5,649 nt of DNA from Bacteroidales bacterium. GTDB lineage: Bacteria > Bacteroidota > Bacteroidia > Bacteroidales > VadinHA17. The position numbers were made by a program, and so were the translations under genes. Where the stretch lies: positions 1 to 5,649 of the forward strand of contig JAAZAP010000153.1 in assembly GCA_012514255.1 (NCBI GenBank), given 5' to 3'. The notes beneath the pieces are model-generated. The model was not told the origin of the DNA and did no database searches. It worked only from the letters and a program-made list of their open reading frames with translations. This document shows positions 1 to 5,600 of this stretch, piece after piece (the stretch's first letter is position 1; the number at the start of each line of letters is the position of its first letter).

Positions 1-68
1 ACCCGTCAGGAAATGTTATATTAATCATAGAATATTCAATTTTATAGTCTGCAAAGATAATATTTTTT

Positions 69-109
69 TACTCTACGGAATGACTGCAATATAACGCTCA
101 CGGAGAGTA
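69..109. repeat. Imperfect dyad upstream of the lipoprotein promoter
   Basis: The arms TACTCTACG (69-77) and CGGAGAGTA (101-109) are complementary at 8 of 9 positions (the mismatch is A75/G103) and lie about 32 bp, or three helical turns, apart. No T-run follows the right arm, so this does not look like an intrinsic terminator for a gene further left. It lies roughly 50-90 bp before the predicted transcription start of the lipoprotein gene, where an activator or enhancer-binding protein could sit. That role is inference. A short dyad like this can arise by chance in A+T-rich DNA. Confidence 0.3.
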
Positions 110-129
110 TAGTTCTTTGAAAATATCAA

Positions 130-146
130 TTGGCACAGATTTTGGA
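130..146 (+). promoter_or_regulatory. Candidate sigma-54 (RpoN) -24/-12 promoter
   Basis: The sequence reads TTGGCAC (130-136), then AGATT (137-141), then TTGGA (142-146). The RpoN consensus is TGGCAC-N5-TTGC. The -24 element matches fully, the spacing is exact, and the -12 element differs only in G for C at its last core base. Transcription would start near 157, in an A-rich stretch, leaving a leader of about 19 bases before the ATG at 176. A housekeeping alternative (TTTG at 116-119 with a poor -7 element around 137-144) fits less well. RpoN-type promoters require an activator ATPase, so expression of the lipoprotein would be conditional if this is real. Confidence 0.5.
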
Positions 147-175
147 TTTAACAAAAAGAACAAATTACGGGAATC

Positions 176-862
176 ATGAAAAGAATATTAATCTTAACGG
201 CAGCAGCAGTGATAATACTGTGCTCTTGTGAAATACAGCCCGAGTCATACTTCTTCTCAGACAAGATCAAGGTTGAGGTAGGTGAAGATATATTCTTCTA
301 CAACGGCTCAAACAATGCAACAGATTATGAATGGGACTTTGGCGACGGTACATGGTCAGATGCATTCGAGCCCGTTCACTCTTATGACGGTTCGGGGATC
401 TTCACTGTGGTCCTCAGCGCATACGCAAGGAACGGTAACGTAGACAGGTCATATATTGATATCGAAGTGGTCTCAAAGACAATGCTCGAGGTTGAGGTGC
501 TTGAGTATTACGATCAGTACCCGGTGGTGGGCGCCAGTGTAATTCTCTACCCTACGGAGAGTGACTGGGACAATGAGACCAACGCTATCGTGGAAGGGTT
601 TACCAACGCCTCCGGCAAGGTGATCTTCACCAACCTGCAGGCCCGGGTCTATTATATTGATGTATGGCATGAGACCCATAATAACTACACTCTCCGAAAT
701 GAGGATGTGGGATTTATCAGGACTGACCAGTTATACAGTAACGAGCTGAACCAGTTCGTAGCATGGGTTGATTATACCGGCACCAAAGGGGCCGCAACAC
801 GAGACAGGAAGCAGCTTCTCCCGCTCAAGAGCAGGACGGTTGCATCCACTGTTAAAAAGTAA
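176..862 (+). CDS. PKD-domain lipoprotein, surface or periplasmic, function unknown
   Basis: A 228-residue secreted lipoprotein. Residues 1-17 form a signal peptide (basic MKR, hydrophobic core ILILTAAAVIIL), and the lipobox L15-C-S-C18 puts the lipidated cysteine at residue 18. A PKD domain (an Ig-like beta-sandwich) spans about 30-99, with its hallmark WDFGDG at 53-58 followed by a conserved-type HSY (68-70) and the strand IFTVVLSAY. A second domain at about 103-200 resembles the carboxypeptidase-regulatory-like/CnaB-like fold: VVGASVILYP followed by the turn FTNASGKVIFTNL. The last 25 residues are basic and probably disordered (KGAATRDRKQ to the final KK), which is unusual after such a domain. 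There is no catalytic motif. PKD domains usually mediate protein or polysaccharide contacts, so a binding or scaffold role is plausible but unproven. The ATG at 176 is chosen because the signal peptide begins exactly there. The gene is probably driven by the sigma-54-like promoter just upstream, and 93 bases separate it from the symporter start. Confidence 0.85.
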   Translation: MKRILILTAAAVIILCSCEIQPESYFFSDKIKVEVGEDIFFYNGSNNATDYEWDFGDGTWSDAFEPVHSYDGSGIFTVVLSAYARNGNVDRSYIDIEVVSKTMLEVEVLEYYDQYPVVGASVILYPTESDWDNETNAIVEGFTNASGKVIFTNLQARVYYIDVWHETHNNYTLRNEDVGFIRTDQLYSNELNQFVAWVDYTGTKGAATRDRKQLLPLKSRTVASTVKK

Positions 863-917
863 AAAATCATATCACAAAAATAAGCTGGCGCGAAGGAGTC
901 CATTTGATAAATTTCTT

Positions 918-925
918 TAAGTTTG
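918..925 (+). promoter_or_regulatory. Bacteroidota -7 element (TAAGTTTG) before the symporter gene
   Basis: TAAGTTTG matches the Bacteroidota housekeeping -7 consensus TAnnTTTG exactly. Transcription would begin near 930, giving about 25 bases of leader before the ATG at 956. No convincing -33 TTTG lies at the usual distance; the TTTG at 903-906 is only 11 bases away. The call therefore rests on the -7 box alone. The element overlaps the alternative TTG start at 923, which argues against that start. Confidence 0.4.
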
Positions 926-938
926 TGCGTTCACAAAC
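921..938. repeat. Perfect 7-bp dyad over the symporter promoter; operator or 5' hairpin
   Basis: GTTTGTG (921-927), a 4-base spacer CGTT, and CACAAAC (932-938) form a perfect inverted repeat. It overlaps the second half of the -7 element and the predicted transcription start, where a repressor would block RNA polymerase. The spacer is wrong for a CRP/FNR-type site (GTG-N8-CAC) and for the lac operator. Alternatively, the repeat could fold as a hairpin at the 5' end of the mRNA. The binding factor is unknown. Confidence 0.45.
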
Positions 939-955
939 CTAATCGAAAGAAACTC

Positions 956-2686
956 ATGGATACAAAATTTGCGCTTCAGGGAATAGACTACCTGGTTATG
1001 GCAGTCTATTTCGTTTTTGTGCTGGGTATAGGTTGGGCCCTCAAAAAGTATATGAAGAATGCATCAGCGTTTCTTGAGGCAGGGCGCTCGATACCGGCCT
1101 GGGTTGCCGGTCTGGCATTCATCTCAACCAACCTTGGCGCTCTGGAGGTAATGGGAATGTCAGGGTCAGGAGTGAAATATGGAATGCTTACCGCCCACTT
1201 TTTCTGGGTGGGCGCAATTCCTGCAATGTTGTTCCTGGCGTTGTTTATGATGCGCTTCTACTACGGTTCCAAGGCGAGGTCGGTTCCTGAGTACCTCAAG
1301 CTGCGCTTCAATGAAAAGACCCGTGGCCTGAATGCAATCCTCTTTGCAGTGATGACAATCCTTTCTTCGGGAATTGCAATGTATGCACTGGCTATACTTC
1401 TTGAAAATGTGCTGGGATGGCCCTTCCTTGTCTCTCTGTTTGCTTCGGCAGCCATTGTGCTTATATACACTTATCTCGGAGGGCTTTCTTCTGCTATGTA
1501 CAACGAGGTGCTGCAGTTCTTCATGATCGTCATAGGACTCCTTCCAATGGCTATACTTGTCATGACTGACGCAGGCGGATGGAAAGGACTGGAGGAGAGT
1601 CTGGCGCCAATATCCCAGGCAAACGGTTTTGCTGCTGACGCCTTTACAACCACATGGAAATATACCGGCACTGCGGGCGCCAACCCGATGGGAGTACAGT
1701 GGTACGGCATATTCGCCGGACTCGGATTCGTTCTTTCATTCGGATACTGGTGCACAAACTTCCTCATTGTTCAGCGTGCAATGTCAGCTGAATCAATGTT
1801 GGCTGCCCGTAAAGTGCCTCTTATTGGCGCAATCCCAAAGATGTTCATTCCATTCCTTATCATCGTTCCGGGAGTAGCAGCGCTGGCCCTCATGAATGAC
1901 CCATCTGCCAATTTCGCTCTTCCCGTTGACGGAGCCGGCAACCCCAAATATGATTACACTATAATCATGCTGCTGAAACATTATCTTCCAGCCGGAGTAC
2001 TCGGCCTCGGCGTTACAGCACTGCTGGCATCATTCATGTCGGGGATGGCAGGTAACGTCTCGGCATTCAATACAGTATGGACCTATGATATCTACCAGAG
2101 CTACATAAGAAAACCGACCAATGACAAGGAAGCCGATGACAAACATTACCTCAAGGTCGGTAAAATGGCTACAATAATTGGCGTTCTCGTGAGCATAGGC
2201 GCCGTGTTTATTGCACGACAGTTCGGCAACATAATGGACTTCCTCCAAACAATCTTCTCGATGATAAACGCTCCGCTCTTCGCGGTAATCTTCCTTGGGA
2301 TGTTCTGGAAAAGGTCTACAGGCAATGCTGCATTCACCGGACTGCTGGTCGGGTTCCTCTTCGCACTGGCTCACCATGGACTTACTGCCCCTGAAGGTGC
2401 CACCACACTCTTCAAGGGCGGATGGATAACAGTAATCCATACATACCCGGTGGAGATGGCACAGAACTTTTATACAGCAATAATAGCATTCGTTACCGCA
2501 TCGCTTATCACGGTGGTAATGTCACTGATGAGCAAACGCGACAAGAGTGATGCCGATCTTAACGGACTGGTTTACTCCACTACACCCAAGCTTGACGACA
2601 GCGGCGTTATATGGTACCAGAGACCCTGGTTCCTGGCTACTATTGTCGGAGTAATCCTGGTGACACTGACAATTATTTTCTGGTAA
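956..2686 (+). CDS. Sodium:solute symporter (SSS/SGLT family), substrate undetermined
   Basis: A 576-residue inner-membrane Na+-coupled transporter with about 14 predicted helices, usual for the family. Segments include about 10-28, 47-70, 79-103, 125-150, 153-205, 248-270, 292-314, 336-370, 403-423, 428-450, 456-473, 503-526 and 556-576. Family landmarks are AGRSIPAW (42-49), NLGALEVMGMSGSG (59-72), RSVPEYLKLRF (108-118), YLGGLSSAMYNEVLQ (173-187), YW-x2-N-x4-QR (264-274), the SGMAGNVSAFNTVWTYDIY segment (362-380) that carries the Na+-site helix, and FLGMFWKRST (446-455). Aligned from memory with the Vibrio galactose transporter vSGLT, the cytoplasmic-gate Tyr (Y264) and one Na+-site Ser (S362) are kept, but several sugar-contact positions differ. 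The substrate is therefore left open: sugar, sialic-acid-like compound or organic acid. An in-frame TTG at 923 would add 11 polar residues (MCVHKPNRKKL). ATG 956 is preferred because the TTG lies inside the promoter-like box and dyad. A small membrane protein gene follows 18 bases downstream, probably in the same transcript. Confidence 0.92.
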   Translation: MDTKFALQGIDYLVMAVYFVFVLGIGWALKKYMKNASAFLEAGRSIPAWVAGLAFISTNLGALEVMGMSGSGVKYGMLTAHFFWVGAIPAMLFLALFMMRFYYGSKARSVPEYLKLRFNEKTRGLNAILFAVMTILSSGIAMYALAILLENVLGWPFLVSLFASAAIVLIYTYLGGLSSAMYNEVLQFFMIVIGLLPMAILVMTDAGGWKGLEESLAPISQANGFAADAFTTTWKYTGTAGANPMGVQWYGIFAGLGFVLSFGYWCTNFLIVQRAMSAESMLAARKVPLIGAIPKMFIPFLIIVPGVAALALMNDPSANFALPVDGAGNPKYDYTIIMLLKHYLPAGVLGLGVTALLASFMSGMAGNVSAFNTVWTYDIYQSYIRKPTNDKEADDKHYLKVGKMATIIGVLVSIGAVFIARQFGNIMDFLQTIFSMINAPLFAVIFLGMFWKRSTGNAAFTGLLVGFLFALAHHGLTAPEGATTLFKGGWITVIHTYPVEMAQNFYTAIIAFVTASLITVVMSLMSKRDKSDADLNGLVYSTTPKLDDSGVIWYQRPWFLATIVGVILVTLTIIFW

Positions 2687-2704
2687 TCTTAAAAACACAA
2701 TATC

Positions 2705-2917
2705 ATGCTGGATATACGATTTCCCATAGGACTGATGTTCACGATTTTCGGACTGATTATTATGATATTTGGCCTGACAACCGGTGCTAATGACCCTATG
2801 TATGCAAAATCACTCAACGTGAATGTAAACCTGATCTCAGGGATATGCATGCTGATCTTCGGACTGATGTTTCTCTTTTTCTCTGATCCGGTACGTAAAA
2901 AGCTGAAAAAAAGATAG
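2705..2917 (+). CDS. Small two-TM membrane protein, putative symporter partner
   Basis: A 70-residue protein with two hydrophobic segments (about 7-26 and 42-60) joined by a polar loop (27-41, containing NDPMYAKSLNVN). It ends in a strongly basic tail, RKKLKKR (64-70). By the positive-inside rule, both ends face the cytoplasm and the loop faces the periplasm. Each span carries an IFGL repeat (14-17, 21-24, 51-54), which suggests helix packing and perhaps an internal duplication. It starts 18 bases after the symporter stop and is followed directly by a terminator, so it is very likely co-transcribed. No characterised domain is recognised. I recall similar short proteins (a start like MLDIR-PIG, then a loop with MYAKSL-N-N) next to SSS transporters in other phyla, but cannot verify this here. 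Known precedents for small SSS partners are the DUF4212 small subunit and YhdT (DUF997) beside PanF. A partner or stabilising subunit is the best inference. It is coding rather than chance, given its membrane-protein composition and position. Confidence 0.75.
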   Translation: MLDIRFPIGLMFTIFGLIIMIFGLTTGANDPMYAKSLNVNVNLISGICMLIFGLMFLFFSDPVRKKLKKR

Positions 2918-2932
2918 CGTTGACCTGTACAA

Positions 2933-2968
2933 GGGGGGGTGCTTCATTAACGTGGCACCCTTTTCTTT
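2933..2968 (+). terminator. Rho-independent terminator between convergent gene groups
   Basis: The 6-bp stem GGGTGC (2937-2942) / GCACCC (2955-2960) encloses a 12-base loop and is followed by TTTTCTTT (2961-2968). Four more G residues upstream (2933-2936) can form G-U pairs with the first T residues and lengthen the stem. It would end the symporter/small-protein transcript. Its T-run overlaps the lysA stop codon (complement of 2967-2969) on the other strand. Read from the other strand, the hairpin is followed by CCCC rather than U residues, so it should be a poor terminator for lysA. Confidence 0.75.
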
Positions 2969-4127
2969 ATGTCCTTTCCTGGATCTCGCCGGAGAACATT
3001 GGCGGCTTCAGCTGCCTCATATTGTAATGCATGGCCATCACCTCACCGTATGCTCCGGTGGAGCGTATGGCTATCAGATCACCGCGCCGGGTCTCAGATA
3101 GCAGTATATGTTTCCCGAAGGTGTCCGTGGTCTCGCAGACAGGTCCGACGACAGTATATTTTTTTCGCCTGCCACCGGAAGTCAGGTTTTCGATCCTGTG
3201 ACAGGCACGATAGAGGGCCGGTCTCATCAGCTCGGTCATACCGGCGTCAAGGATCACAAATGTCTCCGCAGCCCCTGGCTTGATATATAAAACCCTGGCT
3301 ATAAGGGATCCACAGTTGGCTGTGAGGGATCTGCCCAGCTCGAAGGAGATTGTGCTCCGTATATTGCAGTCGAGATGATTTTTAAAGATATCAAAGTAAT
3401 CAGCAAAAGGTGGGAACTGGTCCGGATCATCATAATTTACGCCAAGGCCTCCACCAACATTTATGTCCTCAGGCTCAAAACCCTTGTCTGTCAGCCACTG
3501 CCATAACTCATTGATCCGTGTGCAGAGGTTACGGTAGACATGAAGGTCAGTGATCTGTGAACCGATGTGAAAATGTATGCCCCGGTAATGAATGTTCTCC
3601 ATCTCCTTCATCAGCTTCAGGGTATCCTCAAGCTCGGTAATCCTGATCCCGAACTTGTCTTCATCAGTGCCGGTGGTTATGTGCCTTATTGTATGTGCTT
3701 CAACGTTGGGATTGATGCGAATTGCCACAGAAGCCTTCTTTCCCATTCGTCCAGCTATGTTGTCAATGACCTCCAGCTCTGAAGCAGATTCAACGTTGAA
3801 ACACTTGATCCCGATATTCAGGGCTGTTTCAATCTCACGGTCACTCTTGCCCACCCCGGCAAAAACCGTTTCATGCGCCGGAAAACCACAGGCAATTGCA
3901 TGCTCAACCTCATTGCAGCTCACACAGTCGGCTCCCAGTCCGTAACCGGCAATGGTTTTCATTATCACCGGATTGAAGTTGGCCTTCACGGCATAATGGA
4001 CATGATAACCCCTGTTGGCTGCCTCACCTGACACTACTGAAAGCGTCTCTTTAAGCATCTCCAGATCATAATAATAGAAGGGGGTCTCCCGGCTCCCCAG
4101 CTTTTCTTTAGTTTCCCGTGTAAACAT
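2967..4127 (-). CDS. lysA: Diaminopimelate decarboxylase (EC 4.1.1.20)
   Basis: A 386-residue cytoplasmic PLP enzyme that decarboxylates meso-diaminopimelate to L-lysine, the last step of lysine synthesis. It is a fold-type III (alanine-racemase-like) decarboxylase. The N-terminal barrel carries YAVKAN (45-50), with K48 as the PLP-binding lysine, KFGI (158-161), HFHIGSQ (185-191) and the phosphate-binding GGGLG (225-229). The C-terminal beta domain carries GPVCETTD (328-335), where C331 and E332 reach the partner subunit's active site, then GAYGEVMAMHYN (358-369) with Y360. The common EPGR substrate motif reads ELGR here (263-266); I recall the same in Bacteroides LysA, so it is probably a lineage variant, not a defect. 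Length is a little below the usual ~400 but all core motifs are present. The start ATG lies 5 bases after the tandem TAA TAA stops of lysC, so translation is probably coupled. Related decarboxylases (ornithine/arginine, carboxynorspermidine) are less likely given the lysC neighbour and the CETTD motif. Confidence 0.95.
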   Translation of the reverse strand: MFTRETKEKLGSRETPFYYYDLEMLKETLSVVSGEAANRGYHVHYAVKANFNPVIMKTIAGYGLGADCVSCNEVEHAIACGFPAHETVFAGVGKSDREIETALNIGIKCFNVESASELEVIDNIAGRMGKKASVAIRINPNVEAHTIRHITTGTDEDKFGIRITELEDTLKLMKEMENIHYRGIHFHIGSQITDLHVYRNLCTRINELWQWLTDKGFEPEDINVGGGLGVNYDDPDQFPPFADYFDIFKNHLDCNIRSTISFELGRSLTANCGSLIARVLYIKPGAAETFVILDAGMTELMRPALYRACHRIENLTSGGRRKKYTVVGPVCETTDTFGKHILLSETRRGDLIAIRSTGAYGEVMAMHYNMRQLKPPMFSGEIQERT

Positions 4128-4132
4128 CTTTA

Positions 4133-5446
4133 TTAATCAAATAACTTTTCCCCGAGTGATATCAGAGCTGTTATCTTATCACTCGTGTTTATTAATATTG
4201 ACATGCTGTTCTCACTGCCGCCGTATGATATCATCTTTACCGGGATATCATTGAGGGCCTCGAAGATCTCGGGGGCAGAACCTACTCTGTCCGGCCGGAA
4301 GTCACCCACCACGCAGATAATTGTCTGGTCATGTTCAACTTCAACAATTCCTATTGAACTCAGCATCTTTACAATGTCTTCAAGATTAGACGGATCTTCA
4401 ATTGTCAGTGAAACAGAAACCTCGGATGTGGTGATCATGTCTATCGGGGTCTTGTAGGCTTCAAATGCCTCGAATATCCTTCTCATGAATCCATATGCCA
4501 TGAGCATTCTGTCTGAACGTATCCTGACGGCGGTGATACCGTCCTTGGCAGCCACGGCGGTATAATCCTGCAGTGCTGAGGCGGAGGTTATCAGTGTACC
4601 CTCGTCGTCAGGATCCATGGTGTTTTTAAGCCGTACCGGTATGTTCTTCATCCTGGCCGGGTTGATGCTTGACGGATGCAGGATCTTTGCCCCGAAAAAG
4701 GCCAGCTCGGCCGCCTCACTGAAGGAGAGGTTCCTGATGACCTTCGTGTTCTTCACATACCTCGGATCATTGTTGTGCAATCCGCTTATATCTGTCCATA
4801 TCTGAACCTCCTCTGCTGCCAGCGCCGCTCCGATGATCGTTGCACTGTAATCGCTGCCACCTCTCCGCAGGTTGTCTGTCTCGCCAAACACATTGCGGCA
4901 GATGAACCCCTGGGTAATGATCAGTTTTTCATCCTTAACCGCAGCAAGCTCGCGCCGTAGATTTTCCCTGATATAGAAATAATCAGGCTCCCCGTCCTTA
5001 TCTATCCTCATGAAATTCAGGGCGGGGACCAGCAGTGAGGATATACCGCACTCTGACAACAGGAAGTGGAACATCGCCGATGAGAGAAGCTCTCCGCGCG
5101 CCAGAATCCTTTTCTCATTGTGCCGGCTGAATTCCCTCGAAAAAAGAGCAATGATGTAATTGAAATGCTCATCAATCAGATCATGGGCTTTTTCTCCCCA
5201 GGTGGAAGAGGAGTAGAGCTCGGTTGCAACGGTGTGATACCTTTCACGCAACTGGTCAGTCCTGCCGGTAGCGCTCTCCATGTCTCCGGAAGAAAAGAGG
5301 CCGGATATCTCTGCGAGCTCATTCGTTGTACCTGCCATTGCGGAAAACACAATGATCCTGAGCTCACCGTCACTGATCAGAGGAATCAGAGCCCTGAGGC
5401 GTTCAGGACTGCCGACTGATGTGCCACCGAATTTATATACTTTCAT
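4133..5446 (-). CDS. lysC: Aspartokinase, lysine-pathway type (EC 2.7.2.4)
   Basis: A 437-residue monofunctional aspartokinase that phosphorylates L-aspartate at the entry to the lysine/threonine/methionine pathway. The amino-acid-kinase domain (about 1-285) has KFGGTSVG (5-12), ARGELLSSAMF (116-126) with E119, RRGGSDYSAT (194-203), the nucleotide-site segment WTDISGLHNNDPR (217-229) and LHPSSINPARMKNIPVRLKNT near 256-276. There is no homoserine dehydrogenase extension. Two ACT regulatory domains follow, about 300-370 and 373-435. The segment TTSEVSV (339-345) is identical to the part of E. coli LysC where lysine-insensitive substitutions (T344, S345) map, so allosteric inhibition by lysine is expected. 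GDFRPDRVG (381-389) and ISYGGSENSMSILI (406-419) complete the second ACT domain. The start is fixed by MKVYKFGGTS, which is the normal N terminus of the family. The gene heads an operon with lysA downstream, and its 5' leader contains a long-range inverted repeat. Confidence 0.95.
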   Translation of the reverse strand: MKVYKFGGTSVGSPERLRALIPLISDGELRIIVFSAMAGTTNELAEISGLFSSGDMESATGRTDQLRERYHTVATELYSSSTWGEKAHDLIDEHFNYIIALFSREFSRHNEKRILARGELLSSAMFHFLLSECGISSLLVPALNFMRIDKDGEPDYFYIRENLRRELAAVKDEKLIITQGFICRNVFGETDNLRRGGSDYSATIIGAALAAEEVQIWTDISGLHNNDPRYVKNTKVIRNLSFSEAAELAFFGAKILHPSSINPARMKNIPVRLKNTMDPDDEGTLITSASALQDYTAVAAKDGITAVRIRSDRMLMAYGFMRRIFEAFEAYKTPIDMITTSEVSVSLTIEDPSNLEDIVKMLSSIGIVEVEHDQTIICVVGDFRPDRVGSAPEIFEALNDIPVKMISYGGSENSMSILINTSDKITALISLGEKLFD

Positions 5447-5486
5447 CGTTCCTGGTAATAATAATTGTGCTCCATACAGTCAGATC

Positions 5487-5575
5487 AATAGTCTGCATGA
5501 ATGTTGCTCAATCTGATAATAGTTGACCGGGCTTGCCGTGGCTGCTGTCATATTGAATGCTATTGGCAGACTATT
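5487..5575 (-). promoter_or_regulatory. Possible structured lysC leader closed by a 10-bp stem
   Basis: AATAGTCTGC (5487-5496) and GCAGACTATT (5566-5575) are exact reverse complements 69 bases apart. In the lysC-strand RNA they would pair to enclose most of the leader, beginning about ten bases after the predicted transcription start. The enclosed part includes a G+C-rich patch (about 5526-5549) within A+T-rich surroundings. An alternative 4-bp hairpin on the lysC-proximal side (CAGA/TCTG, 5481-5484 with 5492-5495) would compete with the long stem. No recognised lysine riboswitch core was found. Cis regulation of lysC-lysA is inference. A bipartite DNA-binding site is the alternative. Confidence 0.35.
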
Positions 5576-5592
5576 TGCTATTTTTAAGCTGT

Positions 5593-5600
5593 CAAATATA
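5593..5600 (-). promoter_or_regulatory. lysC: Probable -7 element (TATATTTG) of the lysC-lysA operon
   Basis: On the minus strand the sequence reads TATATTTG, an exact match to the Bacteroidota -7 consensus TAnnTTTG. Transcription should begin near 5586, giving a leader of about 140 bases before the lysC ATG, long enough to hold cis-regulatory RNA. A good -33 TTTG at the usual spacing is not visible; TTG triplets lie about 10 and 28 bases upstream. The call therefore rests on the -7 box and its position. It is the best candidate between lysC and the window edge. Confidence 0.45.

Noticed and set aside
109..124. rRNA-type boxA-like sequence (AGTTCTTTGAAAATAT) resembling the Bacteroidota rRNA leader
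   Set aside because: No rRNA or tRNA follows, and the resemblance is short and A+T-rich. The sigma-54-type motif next to it explains the region better.
921..938. CRP/FNR-type or lac-operator-type site in the GTTTGTG/CACAAAC dyad
   Set aside because: The 4-base spacer is too short for GTG-N8-CAC or for the 6-base spacing of the ideal lac operator, so no known regulator is assigned.
923..955. TTG start that would extend the symporter by 11 residues
   Set aside because: The TTG lies inside the TAAGTTTG -7 box and the dyad, the extra residues (MCVHKPNRKKL) are not typical of the family N terminus, and ATG 956 follows an A-rich leader usual for Bacteroidota.
2030..2440. 136-codon minus-strand ORF inside the symporter gene
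   Set aside because: It lies wholly within a well-supported SSS coding region, has no recognisable domain and an implausible composition. It is a shadow of the real gene.
3592..3945. 117-codon plus-strand ORF antisense to lysA, Ser-rich
   Set aside because: Composition reflects the complement of lysA codons. There is no promoter, motif or start context to support it.
5447..5586. Lysine riboswitch (L-box) upstream of lysC
   Set aside because: The leader is about 140 bases and shows none of the conserved L-box junction sequences or loop E/K-turn motifs I would expect. The long stem alone is not enough.
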